40,458 bases of DNA from Candidatus Dormiibacterota bacterium (GCA_003153125.1 PLWW01000124.1:1-40458); one strand, 5' to 3'; numbered from the stretch's first letter, positions 24,672 to 33,538 are shown. Translations and numbers: made by a program. The notes: a model not told the origin generated them from the letters alone.

Positions 24672-24688
24672 GAGGCAGGTGATGATCG

Positions 24689-25267
24689 TCAGGCGGCTGG
24701 GGGAGTCATCCCGGGGTTGACGCGCTGCCAGAGACCGTGGTCGCGCCACCCGCCGGCGATGGCCAGGTAGGCGGCGGCCACGCCGACGGGCTCAAAACCG
24801 CAACGTTGTAAGACGGCCTGCGACGCCACATTGTCCACCAGCGTCGCGGCCTCGATGCGGTGCAGGGCCAGGGGGGTGAAGGCGATGTCGACGACGGCGT
24901 CGACGGCCCACGACGCGATTCCCAGGCGCAGCCTGGCGCCGTCCACAGAGTAACCGAGCCTGGCGCTGCAGAAGGGCCCGCGCGACACGTCGGAGAGGAT
25001 GGCCTCGCCGACCAGCTCGCCGTTCTCGCGGACCAGGAAGGGGAACATCCTCCCGGCGGCCACGTCGCCCTGGGCGCGGTCCATGCGCGACGCCTGGCCC
25101 GCCGGGGTCCAGAAAGCCTCGTCACGGTGTGGCTGCGTGGGGGTCAGACGATCGCGGTTGCGAGCCCAGTAGGCACCCATGCGGTCGGCGTCTGCGACCG
25201 TCCACAGGGTCAGCGCCAGGGCGCCGCGCCGGCCCGTCGCGGGGTGTGAGCGCGTCAGAGCCTGCAT
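24689..25267 (-). CDS. GNAT-family N-acetyltransferase (RimJ/RimL-like)
   Basis: A 192-aa acetyltransferase. The central RENGELVGEAILSDVSRGPFCSARLGYSV and the C-terminal LALHRIEAATLVDNVASQAVLQRCGFEPVG match the RimJ/RimL subgroup, which acetylates protein N-termini or small amines. The acetyl-CoA loop region (GARLRLGIASWAVDAVV) lacks the textbook Q/RxxGxG/A but keeps the general form, which is common in this subgroup. I chose ATG 25267, 4 nt after the methyltransferase stop; a GTG at 25297 would overlap that gene. Substrate unknown. Confidence 0.82.
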   Translation of the reverse strand: MQALTRSHPATGRRGALALTLWTVADADRMGAYWARNRDRLTPTQPHRDEAFWTPAGQASRMDRAQGDVAAGRMFPFLVRENGELVGEAILSDVSRGPFCSARLGYSVDGARLRLGIASWAVDAVVDIAFTPLALHRIEAATLVDNVASQAVLQRCGFEPVGVAAAYLAIAGGWRDHGLWQRVNPGMTPPAA

Positions 25268-25271
25268 CGTG

Positions 25272-25892
25272 TCAGCCGGAGCGGACTGCCGTGGCACGCC
25301 AGGCCTTGACCCGTCCGTCGACGATGTTCACCTCGAAGATTGCCGGTTCGACACTGCGCAGGTCCCAGCCGTCTGCGAGGGCGGTCTCGATGTCGTTGCG
25401 ACGGATGCGGCGCGGGCCCCAGTGTCCGGGAGCTGCGTCGCTGAAGACCAGCATGTGGTACAGGCCGCCGATCGCCGTGACGCGACCGACCGACTCGACG
25501 TAGCGGGCCCTGTCGGCGTCGTCGAAGAGATGGAACACACCGCTGTCCATGACGGTGTCGAAGATCGTGTCGAGAACGCTGAGGTCCATGGCGTCGGCCA
25601 CTTCGAAACGTGCCCCGGCGAGCCCGCGGTCGACCGCCCTCTGGCGAGCAATGGCGATGGCCTCGACGGATGAGTCGACGCCCGTGGCCTGCAGCCCCCT
25701 GGAGGCCGCCGTCAGCGCCAGTTCCCCGGTCCCGCAGCCGACGTCGAGGACGCGGCCCGAGACCTGCCCTGCCTCGAAGAGCTCAAGGAGCGCAGGCTGA
25801 GGGCGGCCGATCTCCCACGGCGGCGTGCCCCGGTAGACCTCGTCGAAGCTCACGAACGGAGAGATCGGGTTGAACGGGGGGTCGGTCGCCAC
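25272..25892 (-). CDS. Class I SAM-dependent methyltransferase
   Basis: A 206-aa protein with the SAM-binding motif LDVGCGTGE (residues 49-57), the acidic ribose loop (GVDSSVEAI) and FEVADAMDL as motif III. The start PPWEIGRPQPALLELFEAG resembles thiol or small-molecule methyltransferases of the thiopurine S-methyltransferase-like group, but the exact substrate cannot be read from sequence. GTG start without a good SD. It is followed 4 nt later by the acetyltransferase gene, so the two form a small operon. Confidence 0.85.
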   Translation of the reverse strand: MATDPPFNPISPFVSFDEVYRGTPPWEIGRPQPALLELFEAGQVSGRVLDVGCGTGELALTAASRGLQATGVDSSVEAIAIARQRAVDRGLAGARFEVADAMDLSVLDTIFDTVMDSGVFHLFDDADRARYVESVGRVTAIGGLYHMLVFSDAAPGHWGPRRIRRNDIETALADGWDLRSVEPAIFEVNIVDGRVKAWRATAVRSG

Positions 25893-26086
25893 ATGCGCAG
25901 TCTGGCGCGCCGACGCATACCCACGACGCCAGACGGTCGCTGTTGGCCGTGCACACCTGCAGGGCGCGATCGTCGTTACAACGGTGACCTCCAGGTCGTC
26001 GCCGCGTTACGAGCCCGATCGCGTCTGCGCCGTGTGAAAGCCGGTCGATGACCATAGCCCCGCGTCAATCGACAGAGGGGGCCACT

Positions 26087-28390
26087 GTGACCAATCGGCG
26101 ACTGTGCGTGGTGGGGACAGCCGCGGCTGCCTTCTGCACGGCATTGGTGCTGGCCATGCTGCTCGCGCCTGCGGCAGCCACGCGCCCACTCGACGAACTC
26201 AGCGAACTCGTCGCCCCGATGCTCGCAGCCACCGCCTGCGTGGTGGCGGGGCGTCGCAAGGGGGGCCGCGCGCGCACCGCGTGGTACCTCATCGCCGCCG
26301 GCGCAGCGGCTCGCGGCGCCGGCCAGGGTGCGTGGTGCTGGCTCGACCTCGTCCTCCACCAGGGCAACCCCTTCCCTTCCATCGCCGACGCCGGCTTTGC
26401 AGCGGCGGTGCCGCTTCTGCTCGCCGGCCTCCTGACCATGCCGTTCTGGCCGGCAGGACCGGCTGCCAAGCTGCGGGTGGTCAGTGACGGTCTGCTCGTG
26501 GCCGGGGGCATCCTCCTGCTCAGCTGGCACACCGTTCTCACGCCCGTTCTCGCGAGCCCCGTGGACAGCGCCCTCAGCCAGGGCCTGAGCCTCGCGTACC
26601 CGATCGGGGACGTGATCGTGGTGACGGTCCTCGCGATGATGTGGTCGCGCGCGTCGTCCTCGTCACGCACGCCGATCCTGCTCATCACCGCCGGCGCGCT
26701 GCTCATCGCGGTGTCCGACACGGGGTCCGCGTACGCGCATGCACGGGGCTCCTTTGGCTCGGGCAACCTGGTCGACATCGGCTGGGTGGCCGGGCACTTG
26801 GTCCTCGGTCTGGCGGCGCTGTGCGCGTTCGGGCGACGTGAGGGCCCGCGGCAGGTCCTGCCGCCGACCCCACTGAGTGCTGTGGTTCCGTACCTGCCGC
26901 TGCCGGTGGTGATTGCCCTCGCGGTGCGCGAGTGGCTCTCCGACGGGGTGATCAGCCCGTTCACCCTGCTCATCGGCCTGGCTCTCTTCGTACTCGTCCT
27001 GCTCCGACAGGGACTCGCCGTTCGCGAGAACGTGCGCCTGGTCCGCCTCCTCGCCTCCAACGAGTCCGAGCTCAGCCACCGTGCCGAACACGACCCCCTC
27101 ACCGACCTCAACAACCGGGGCAGCTTCATCCACCTGGTCGATGAATGGCTCAGCGATCCGGCGTCAGACCGGATCTGCGCCGTGATGTTCGTCGACCTCG
27201 ACGACTTCAAGCACATCAACGACAGCCTCGGCCACGCCATGGGAGACGAGGCCATCGTCGCCGTCGGCGAGCGGTTGCGCTCCTGCATGCGCAGCCATGA
27301 CCTCGTGGCACGTCTCGGCGGCGACGAGTTCGCGGTCTTCCTCACCCGCCTGCCCAACGTCAACCAACTCGTCACCATCGCGGAGCGGCTCATCGAGACA
27401 CTCAACGAACCCTTTCAGAGTGCCGACATGCACGCCTCGGTGTGCGGCACGATCGGCATCGCCATCGCCGAGCCCGGTGATGACGCCGCCGAACTGCTCC
27501 GCCGCGCCGACATCGCCATGTACGCGGCCAAGGCCCGCGGGAAGGGGATGTTCGGCATCTTCGAGCCGAGCATGCACGTCGCCATGTACGCACCCCTGGA
27601 GCGGCGCGCCGACCTCGAGCGCGCCGTGGAGGCGGGGGAGTTCGCGCTCCATTTCCAACCCGTGGTGGACGTCCCCACGCGCGCCATCGTCGGCGTCGAG
27701 GCGCTGATCCGCTGGGAACATCCCCTCCTCGGCATGGTCGGGCCGCTGGACTTCATCGACGATCTCGAGAAGGCCGCGTTGATGATCCGCGTCGGCGCCT
27801 GGGTCCTCAACGAGGCCTGCGGCCAGGCCGTGCGGCTGCGCGGCATCACCGGGGACGATCTCTTTGTGAGCGTCAACGTGAGCAGTTCGCAGATGCTCGA
27901 CAGCGGTTTCGTCGCCGTCGTGTCCGACGCGCTCGCAGGGAGCGGGCTGCCGGCCGAGGCGCTGGTCGTCGAGCTGACGGAGAGCGTCAGCGTCGGGGAG
28001 AGCGAGGTGGTGGGTCTGCGGCTGTGTCAGTTGCGCTCGATGGGCGTGCGAGTGGCCATCGACGACTTCGGCAGCGGCTACTCGTCGTTCACATACCTGC
28101 GCCGATTGCGCGTGGACATCCTCAAGATCGACAAGTCCTTCATGGACGACCTGCTCGCGGGCGGCTCCGGCGCCGCGCTCGTCGAGGGCATGATCGGCCT
28201 CGGCAACAGCCTGGGCCTGCTCACCATCGGCGAGGGGGTGGAGGAGGGTGCCCAGCACGCAGCCTTGGTGAGGCTGGGCTGCAGCATGGCCCAGGGATAT
28301 CTCCACGCCCGGCCCATGCCGATGGACCAGATCGCCGAGCGCTGCCTCGTTCGCACGCCCGCGGCAGCAGAGATCGCGGCCGCGCGCTGA
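26087..28390 (+). CDS. Membrane GGDEF-EAL cyclic-di-GMP protein
   Basis: A 767-aa protein with seven to nine hydrophobic N-terminal segments (about 1-310), then a diguanylate cyclase and a phosphodiesterase domain. GGDEF is intact (near residue 410, RLGGDEFAVFL), with a matching inhibitory I-site RxxD five residues before it (RSHD). The EAL domain keeps VEALIRW (near 539), IDDFGSGYSS and the late GEGVEEG glutamate, so both synthesis and hydrolysis of c-di-GMP are possible. I prefer GTG 26087 because AGAGGGGG lies five bases upstream; an ATG at 26048 would add 13 residues and lacks an SD. The membrane region has no recognised sensor family. Confidence 0.92.
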   Translation: MTNRRLCVVGTAAAAFCTALVLAMLLAPAAATRPLDELSELVAPMLAATACVVAGRRKGGRARTAWYLIAAGAAARGAGQGAWCWLDLVLHQGNPFPSIADAGFAAAVPLLLAGLLTMPFWPAGPAAKLRVVSDGLLVAGGILLLSWHTVLTPVLASPVDSALSQGLSLAYPIGDVIVVTVLAMMWSRASSSSRTPILLITAGALLIAVSDTGSAYAHARGSFGSGNLVDIGWVAGHLVLGLAALCAFGRREGPRQVLPPTPLSAVVPYLPLPVVIALAVREWLSDGVISPFTLLIGLALFVLVLLRQGLAVRENVRLVRLLASNESELSHRAEHDPLTDLNNRGSFIHLVDEWLSDPASDRICAVMFVDLDDFKHINDSLGHAMGDEAIVAVGERLRSCMRSHDLVARLGGDEFAVFLTRLPNVNQLVTIAERLIETLNEPFQSADMHASVCGTIGIAIAEPGDDAAELLRRADIAMYAAKARGKGMFGIFEPSMHVAMYAPLERRADLERAVEAGEFALHFQPVVDVPTRAIVGVEALIRWEHPLLGMVGPLDFIDDLEKAALMIRVGAWVLNEACGQAVRLRGITGDDLFVSVNVSSSQMLDSGFVAVVSDALAGSGLPAEALVVELTESVSVGESEVVGLRLCQLRSMGVRVAIDDFGSGYSSFTYLRRLRVDILKIDKSFMDDLLAGGSGAALVEGMIGLGNSLGLLTIGEGVEEGAQHAALVRLGCSMAQGYLHARPMPMDQIAERCLVRTPAAAEIAAAR

Positions 28391-28429
28391 GGCGCAGTGG
28401 CGCGACCGGGTGGAACGGCCGTGCGGTGC

Positions 28430-28435
28430 TAGGCT
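28430..28435 (+). promoter_or_regulatory. Candidate -10 of greA
   Basis: TAGGCT, six bases before the greA GTG with no SD between; predicts a leaderless greA transcript. The same hexamer is used by the ilvB leader. Confidence 0.45.
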
Positions 28436-28441
28436 GATCGC

Positions 28442-28906
28442 GTGGCCACCGACAAGACCGTCCACCTGACCGCCGAGGGCCAGGCCCGCCTCGAGGAAGA
28501 GTTGCGCGACCTCGTCGAGAACCGCCGCCCCGTCATCGTGCGCCGCGTGGCCACGGCGCGCGAAGAGGGTGACCTCAGCGAGAACTTCGCCTACCACGAC
28601 GCCCGTCGCGAGCTCGGTCTCCTCGACGGCCGCGTGCAGACGATCGAGGCGATGCTGCGCAACGCCAAGGTGATGCAGACCACCGTCGGCGACGTCGTCG
28701 GGCTGGGCTCCACGGTGACCGTTCGCGACGAGTTCGGCGAGTCGACCTACGTGATCGTCGGCCCCGTCGAGGCCGACGTGGCAGCCGGCCGCATCTCGAT
28801 GGTCTCGCCGCTGGGGGCTGCGTTGATGGGCCGCACGGTGGCGGATGAGGTCAGCTTCAGCTCACCGGGAGGTACGCGCAGCGCGGTCATCGAGTCGGTT
28901 CGCTGA
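28442..28906 (+). CDS. greA: Transcript cleavage factor GreA
   Basis: A 154-aa factor that enters the RNA polymerase secondary channel and stimulates cleavage of backtracked RNA. The N-terminal coiled coil (LTAEGQARLEEELRDL) carries the acidic tip EEGDLSEN with Asp44 and Glu47, and the C-terminal FKBP-like domain has IVGPVEADVAAGRISMVSPLGAALMG. Length is normal for GreA. GTG start at 28442, six bases below TAGGCT and without SD. The N-terminal residues MATDKTVHLT are short of the domain start by only a few residues, as in actinobacterial GreA. Confidence 0.96.
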   Translation: MATDKTVHLTAEGQARLEEELRDLVENRRPVIVRRVATAREEGDLSENFAYHDARRELGLLDGRVQTIEAMLRNAKVMQTTVGDVVGLGSTVTVRDEFGESTYVIVGPVEADVAAGRISMVSPLGAALMGRTVADEVSFSSPGGTRSAVIESVR

Positions 28907-28926
28907 CAGTCCCGCCGGCCTGACCG

Positions 28927-29838
28927 ATGCGACGCGGCGCCGCCATGCTCTGTGCGGCGCTGGCCCTGGGCGGCTGTGGCTCAGGGCCCGCGGCCACGTC
29001 GGCGGCGGCCACGTCGGCGCCGGCTCATGCTACGGCCACCTACTGCACCGACGGAGGCACGGCCGAGACCCTCGATGTGTACGAGCCGTCGCGCGGCACC
29101 GCCCCGCACCCGTTGCTGCTGGTCATCCATGGCGGCTCGTGGGCGTTCGGCAGCTCGGCCCTCGCGGGCCAGAACCCGCTTGCCCGCATGACGGTGACGG
29201 CCATGCTCAGCCGGGGCTTCGCGGTCGCCTCCATCAACTACCGGCTGGCCCCCGCCAACCCTTGGCCGGCGCAGATCATCGACGTGCGCTGCGCGGTGAG
29301 GTACCTCCGCGCCACCGCCGCCCGCTGGAATCTCGACCCGCAGCGGTTCACCGCCCTCGGCACCAGCGCGGGGGCGCAGCTGGCCAGCCTGGCCGCGCTG
29401 TCTGCAGGCGCAGAGCCGCAATGGGACAACGGCCTCTACACCGGCGAGTCCGGCGGGTTCGCGGCCGTCGTCGACGGCTGGGGCCCGGCTGACCTCACCG
29501 CTCCCGGGTGGAGCGCGCTGGCGGCGGCCATCGCGGAGCCGGTCTTCCGGGCGGCGGTCGGTTCGGACAGCCAGGCATTGCGGGACGCCTCTCCGGTGAC
29601 CTGGGCCCATGCGGGCGCACCGCCTTTCCTGATCATCCAGGGCTCCCGGGACACCCTGGTTCCCGCGCAGCAGTCGGCGGAGTTGCAGGCGAGGCTCACC
29701 AGTGCCGGCGCCGTGGCAACGCTGATACCGGTCGCCAACGCCGAGCACGAGCTGCGCCCGGTCGGCGGTGCCATCAGCCCCGGCCTGGACGTGCTCACAA
29801 CGCGCGTGGTGGACTTCCTGCAGTCAGCTGCCCGTTGA
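28927..29838 (+). CDS. Lipoprotein alpha/beta hydrolase (esterase-like)
   Basis: A 303-aa secreted esterase-like hydrolase. The short signal ends in a lipobox L14-G-G-C17, so it should be anchored outside the membrane by Cys17. The fold resembles the HSL/BD-FAE carboxylesterases: oxyanion HGGSW (68-72), nucleophile Ser147 in GTSAGA, Asp242 in GSRDTLVP and His274 in AEHEL. The Ala/Thr-rich stretch after Cys17 is a linker. Starts 20 nt after greA; no SD is visible. The last 15 nt overlap the convergent PsiE-family gene. Substrate unknown. Confidence 0.86.
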   Translation: MRRGAAMLCAALALGGCGSGPAATSAAATSAPAHATATYCTDGGTAETLDVYEPSRGTAPHPLLLVIHGGSWAFGSSALAGQNPLARMTVTAMLSRGFAVASINYRLAPANPWPAQIIDVRCAVRYLRATAARWNLDPQRFTALGTSAGAQLASLAALSAGAEPQWDNGLYTGESGGFAAVVDGWGPADLTAPGWSALAAAIAEPVFRAAVGSDSQALRDASPVTWAHAGAPPFLIIQGSRDTLVPAQQSAELQARLTSAGAVATLIPVANAEHELRPVGGAISPGLDVLTTRVVDFLQSAAR

Positions 29839-30354
29839 CGGGGTCTTCGGTTCCCTGCCGAGCGGGATCGTCGACCGCCGCCAGATGAACAGTGCCACGA
29901 CCATGGCGACCACGAGAACGATGAGCAGGAGCAGCTGCACCCAGTAGACGAAGAACTGCGGCCCGCTCTGAAGGCTGTCGCTGCTGGCTGTGAGGATGAG
30001 GATCCGCCGCACGCCGGCGATCAGCCCGACGACGAGGAACGGCTCGGCCGCAAGAGCGTGGTCGCGCAGAGTGATGCGCACCGTGTGCAGCAGTTCCACG
30101 ACCATGAAGACGAGGAGAGTCTCGTCGAGGACGTGGACGATCATGTTGTGGATGTTGTTGACGTTGAAGTTCTGGGCGATGTACAGACCGGCGCCGAACA
30201 TCAGGAGGCTGCCGCTGCCGATCAGGAAGAGGGCGATGATCGCGTAGATCGCGTCCTCGACGACCTCGAGCACGACCAGCCCGAGACGGTGCCCTGGCGT
30301 GCGCCGCAGAGCGTTCATCGGGGGCGCGTGCGGCGCAGGTGGTTGATCCGTCAT
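29824..30354 (-). CDS. PsiE-family membrane protein
   Basis: A 176-aa protein with four hydrophobic segments (about 25-58, 72-92, 100-122, 135-160). The block [37 protein letters not shown] is the hallmark of phosphate-starvation-inducible PsiE proteins (written here in parts: [27 protein letters not shown]). The molecular function of this family is unknown. ATG 30354 is preceded by GAGG (minus strand, 30358-30361), and TACCAT (30369-30374) could be its -10. I see no clear pho box. The 126 bp between this start and the end of the DAHP synthase gene holds nothing else I can support. Confidence 0.85.
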   Translation of the reverse strand: MTDQPPAPHAPPMNALRRTPGHRLGLVVLEVVEDAIYAIIALFLIGSGSLLMFGAGLYIAQNFNVNNIHNMIVHVLDETLLVFMVVELLHTVRITLRDHALAAEPFLVVGLIAGVRRILILTASSDSLQSGPQFFVYWVQLLLLIVLVVAMVVALFIWRRSTIPLGREPKTPSTGS

Positions 30355-30480
30355 GGTCCTCGGGGCACATGGTAGTCGCGATCAATCGTGCCCAACGAAG
30401 ACGACGCAGCATCCAGCGACCGCACAGACATGCGCACCTGCGCCACCGTCGCCGTCCCGGGCCCGTCGAACCGACCGCGC

Positions 30481-31557
30481 TCACACATGTGCCAGAGCCT
30501 TCGACAGGCACGCATCGATGACCGCGGACATCACCGCGGTCGCGCCGCTGCGGCCCAGCTGCGGCGCCAGGCGGGCCACCCTCGCGGCCACGTCGGCTTC
30601 GCGACGGTGGTCGCGGATGGGCACCCCCTCACTGACCTTGATGCGCTCGATGTGCGCGACCACAGTGGCACGTCGTTCCAGAAGGAGAGCCAGCGCGGAG
30701 TCGACACCGTCGATGGCCGCGCGGCATTCCTCGACTGTGTCAGCCGCCGCCGGCCTGGCGACCGCCGCCAGCAGCTCGCAGGCCACGACGATCTCCGCGA
30801 GCGTCCGCGGGGTGATCGCCTGTGCGGCGTCGCAGAGGGCGTCCGCCGAGGACGGGTGGCATTCGATGAGCAGGCCGTCGGCGCCCCCCGCAACCGCGGC
30901 CATGGCGAGCGACGGCACCCACGCGGCGCGGCCCGCGGCGTGGCTCGGATCGACGATGACGGGGAGGTCGGTCCTCTCGCGCAACACCGGGATGGCCGAG
31001 AGGTCGAGCGTGTTGCGGGTGGCGGTTTCGAAGGTGCGGATGCCGCGTTCGCAGAGCACGACGCGGTCGTTGCCCTCGTGCAGGACGTAGCCGGCGGCAC
31101 CCAGCCACTCGTCCACCGTCGCCGACATGCCCCGCTTGACCACCACCGGCAGCCCCGATCGCGCCGCAGCCCGGAGCAGCGGAGCATTGTGCATGGAGCG
31201 CGCGCCGATCATCAGCACGTCGACGTGCGGCGTCAGCTCTGCGACGTGGTCGACCTCCAGCGGCTCCGCGAGGATGGGCAGACCTGTCGCCTCGCGGGCT
31301 TCGTCCAGCAGCTCGAGACCGGCGCGGCCCATGCCCTGGAAAGCCTCGGGCTGCGTCCTGGGCTTGTGCACACAGCCGCGAAGGATGGACGCGCCGGCGG
31401 CGGCCGCGGCCAGCGCATGCGCGACGTAGTCGGGCTCCACCGCGCACGGACCGCCGATGACGGGCACGGACGCGCCGCCGACAAGGACGTCGCCGATCGC
31501 CACGCAGCGCGCGCGAGCACGGCGTGTGGCGCTGGGGATCAGTGCCTCGATATCCAC
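30481..31557 (-). CDS. aroF: DAHP synthase (type I-beta) fused to C-terminal chorismate mutase
   Basis: A 358-aa bifunctional enzyme. Residues about 1-270 are 3-deoxy-7-phosphoheptulonate synthase, the entry step of the shikimate pathway: metal-ligand Cys38 in GPCAVE, Lys65/Arg67 in [32 protein letters not shown], the metal His in DPSHAAGR and the Glu in GLLIECHP. Residues about 275-350 are an AroQ chorismate mutase with [21 protein letters not shown] and the RREADV motif intact. The fusion usually provides feedback by chorismate or prephenate. The KPRT..FQG loop and GARSMHN differ from the canonical KPRTSPYSFQG and GARNMQN. GTG start at 31557, SD GGAGG (31567-31571). Controlled by an upstream leader peptide (see 31654-31722). 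Confidence 0.93.
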   Translation of the reverse strand: MDIEALIPSATRRARARCVAIGDVLVGGASVPVIGGPCAVEPDYVAHALAAAAAGASILRGCVHKPRTQPEAFQGMGRAGLELLDEAREATGLPILAEPLEVDHVAELTPHVDVLMIGARSMHNAPLLRAAARSGLPVVVKRGMSATVDEWLGAAGYVLHEGNDRVVLCERGIRTFETATRNTLDLSAIPVLRERTDLPVIVDPSHAAGRAAWVPSLAMAAVAGGADGLLIECHPSSADALCDAAQAITPRTLAEIVVACELLAAVARPAAADTVEECRAAIDGVDSALALLLERRATVVAHIERIKVSEGVPIRDHRREADVAARVARLAPQLGRSGATAVMSAVIDACLSKALAHV

Positions 31558-31561
31558 TGTG

Positions 31562-31590
31562 AATGACCTCCGTGAAGTGCCAGGGTCACT
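31562..31590 (-). promoter_or_regulatory. Hairpin covering the aroF SD
   Basis: On the minus strand AGTGACC (31584-31590) can pair with GGTCATT (31562-31568), seven pairs with one G-U wobble, burying the end of the SD GGAGG (31567-31571). No U-run follows any nearby stem, so control of aroF may act on translation rather than by a terminator. Confidence 0.4.
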
Positions 31591-31596
31591 CCGCGG

Positions 31597-31694
31597 GGCT
31601 CTGCCGAGGACCGACCCATCGTTGATGGAGCCAGCCTCGGTGACGACTGCGCGTTAGGCTTGAATTGCCCTCGGCAGCCGCCTGGCTGGCCGAG
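31597..31694 (-). promoter_or_regulatory. Alternative RNA stems of the aroF attenuator
   Basis: Four segments read in minus-strand order. Segment 1 (31684-31694, CTCGGCCAGCC) directly follows the Phe-Tyr-Phe codons and pairs with segment 2 (31670-31679, GGCTGCCGAG) in ten pairs with one bulge. Segment 1 can instead pair with segment 3 (31627-31640, GGCTGGC), segment 2 with segment 4 (31597-31611, CTCGGCAG, eight perfect pairs), and segment 3 with segment 4 (CCGAGG/CCTCGG). Mutually exclusive folds of this kind are the hallmark of ribosome-mediated attenuation. Confidence 0.6.
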
Positions 31695-31722
31695 CAAAAT
31701 AGAAGCGCGCGCTCTGTCGCAT
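31654..31722 (-). CDS. Aromatic attenuator leader peptide (Phe-Tyr-Phe), 22 aa
   Basis: A minus-strand ORF of 22 codons plus TAA, beginning MRQSARFYFARP and ending AIQA, located 96 nt before the DAHP synthase start. Its seventh to ninth codons are TTC-TAT-TTT (Phe-Tyr-Phe), the end products of the pathway. A strong stem-loop begins right after these codons. The ATG is six bases below a TAGGGT -10, so it is probably translated leaderless. An equivalent FYF leader upstream of a DAHP synthase gene has been described in Corynebacterium glutamicum (aroR-aroF). It is too short to be found by ordinary gene callers. Confidence 0.75.
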   Translation of the reverse strand: MRQSARFYFARPARRLPRAIQA

Positions 31723-31728
31723 GGCCGG

Positions 31729-31758
31729 ACCCTAGCACGAGGCTCGGCGGCGACGCAA
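31729..31758 (-). promoter_or_regulatory. Promoter of the aroF leader
   Basis: On the minus strand TTGCGT (31753-31758) and TAGGGT (31729-31734) are 18 bp apart. Transcription would start close to the A of the leader ATG at 31722. Confidence 0.5.
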
Positions 31759-31806
31759 GCAACAATCCGCCGGGACAGTTGCGGCGCCGCGGTGGGGGAG
31801 ACCCGA

Positions 31807-31812
31807 TAGACT
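31807..31812 (+). promoter_or_regulatory. Candidate -10 of ilvD
   Basis: TAGACT lies ten bases before the ilvD ATG at 31823 and there is no SD between them. The ilvD transcript is probably leaderless or nearly so. It diverges from the aroF leader promoter within 100 bp. Confidence 0.45.
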
Positions 31813-31822
31813 CCCGCCGGAC

Positions 31823-33538
31823 ATGGCTGAGAACGGCAGCAAGCGCCACAGCGCGGCGATGACCGACGGGCTGCACCGGGCGCCCGCCCGCTCCATGCTG
31901 CGCGCCATCGGGTTCACGTCCGAGGATCTCGCCAAACCGATCATCGGTGTCGGTCACTCCTGGATCGAGACGATGCCGTGCAACTTCAACCACCGCGTGC
32001 TTGCCGAGCGTGCCAAGGCCGCGATCCGCGCCGCCGGCGCAACCCCGATGGAGTTCAACACCATCGCCATCAGCGATGGCGTGTCGATGGGCACCGAGGG
32101 GATGCGCGCGTCGCTGGTCTCACGGGAGGTGATCGCCGATTCGATCGAACTTGTGGCGCGCGGCCACTCCTTCGACGGGCTGGTTCTCATCGTCGGGTGT
32201 GACAAGACGATCCCGGCCGCGGCCATGGCACTGTGCCGCCTCGACATCCCCGGCGTGGTCCTCTATGGCGGCACGATCGCCGCCGGCCGCCACCGCGGCC
32301 GCGACATCACCCTCCAGGACGTGTTCGAGGTCGTCGGCGCGTACGGTGCGGGCACCGTCGACGCGGCCGAGGTCGAGGCGGTGGAGGCGGCGGCGTGTCC
32401 GGGGGCCGGCGCCTGCGGCGGCCAGTTCACGGCCAACACCATGAGCACGGCGATGGAGTTCCTCGGGCTCAGCCCGGCGGGAGCCAACGACATCCCGGCC
32501 ACCCACCCCGACAAGGTGCTCGCGGCCGAGGCGGCCGGCCGACTCGCGGTGCAGCTCGTCGTCGATGACGTACGGCCGCGCACGATCGCGACCCGTGAAG
32601 CATTCGAGAACGCCATCGCGTGCGTTGCTGCCAGCGGCGGTTCGACAAACGCGGTCCTTCATCTTCTCGCGGTCGCCGCCGAGGCCGGGGTGCGCCTCGA
32701 CCTCGACGACTTCGACCGCATCTCGGCGCGCACCCCGATCCTCGCCGATCTCAAGCCGGGCGGTCGCTTCGTCGCCGCCGATGTCCACGCCGCCGGCGGC
32801 CTGGCCCTCCTCGCCCAGCGTCTCGACAACCTCGGCGTGCTCAACGCCGGCTGCCGCACCGTCGACGGGCGCACCATCGGCGAGATCGGCGCAGCCGCGC
32901 ACGAGACGCAGGGCCAGGAGGTCATCCGCCCGCTGTCCTCACCATTGAAGAGCCGGGGCGGCATCGCCATCCTTCGCGGGGCGGTGGCTCCCGAGGGCTG
33001 CGTGGTCAAGCTGGCCGGGCACGACCGCACCGCCCACCGTGGGCCGGCGCGGGTCTTCGACGGCGAGGACGCGTGCTTCGCGGCGGTACAGGCGGGTGAG
33101 ATCGTCGACGGCGACGTCGTGGTGATTCGCTACGAGGGCCCGGTGGGGGGTCCGGGCATGCGCGAGATGCTCTCCGTGACCGGCGCGTTGGTCGGCGCCG
33201 GCCTCGGCGACACCGTCGCCCTCATCACCGACGGCCGCTTCTCCGGCGCGACGCACGGGCTCATGGTCGCCCACGTCACCCCGGAGGCTGCGCTGGGCGG
33301 TCCTCTCGCGGCCCTTCGCGACGGCGACATCATGACGATCGACATCGACTCGCGACGGATCGATGTCGACGTCCCCGCCAGCGCGCTGGCCGAGCGGCTC
33401 AGCTCATGGGCCCCCCCACCACCGCGATACCCGTTCGGGGTCCTCGCCAAGTACGCCGCAACGGTCGGCTCCGCGTCGCGCGGGGCGCTCACCTCGCCGG
33501 TGCCGGAGCCCGCGAACATGGAGGCCGCCGCCGGCTGA
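31823..33538 (+). CDS. ilvD: Dihydroxy-acid dehydratase
   Basis: A 571-aa Fe-S dehydratase converting 2,3-dihydroxy-3-methylvalerate or -isovalerate to the 2-keto acids of isoleucine and valine synthesis. Three conserved cysteines, Cys53 (MPCNFNH), Cys126 (VGCDKT) and Cys198 ([12 protein letters not shown]), fit the [2Fe-2S] type. Lys128 and Asp127 belong to the Mg site, and the late [12 protein letters not shown] carries the catalytic Ser. The leading residues [16 protein letters not shown] are a normal start. Located just before the ilvB operon but separated from it by a promoter and attenuator. Confidence 0.97.
   Translation: MAENGSKRHSAAMTDGLHRAPARSMLRAIGFTSEDLAKPIIGVGHSWIETMPCNFNHRVLAERAKAAIRAAGATPMEFNTIAISDGVSMGTEGMRASLVSREVIADSIELVARGHSFDGLVLIVGCDKTIPAAAMALCRLDIPGVVLYGGTIAAGRHRGRDITLQDVFEVVGAYGAGTVDAAEVEAVEAAACPGAGACGGQFTANTMSTAMEFLGLSPAGANDIPATHPDKVLAAEAAGRLAVQLVVDDVRPRTIATREAFENAIACVAASGGSTNAVLHLLAVAAEAGVRLDLDDFDRISARTPILADLKPGGRFVAADVHAAGGLALLAQRLDNLGVLNAGCRTVDGRTIGEIGAAAHETQGQEVIRPLSSPLKSRGGIAILRGAVAPEGCVVKLAGHDRTAHRGPARVFDGEDACFAAVQAGEIVDGDVVVIRYEGPVGGPGMREMLSVTGALVGAGLGDTVALITDGRFSGATHGLMVAHVTPEAALGGPLAALRDGDIMTIDIDSRRIDVDVPASALAERLSSWAPPPPRYPFGVLAKYAATVGSASRGALTSPVPEPANMEAAAG

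Noticed and set aside
30388-31566. 392-codon open frame on the plus strand opposite the DAHP synthase gene
   Set aside because: Its translation is low in recognisable motifs and rich in Arg/His/Asp, as expected for the antisense of a high-GC gene; the minus strand has the full enzyme motif set.
31558-31822. T-box or aromatic amino-acid riboswitch before the aroF gene
   Set aside because: No T-box sequence seen, and the FYF leader ORF with alternative stems is a better explanation.
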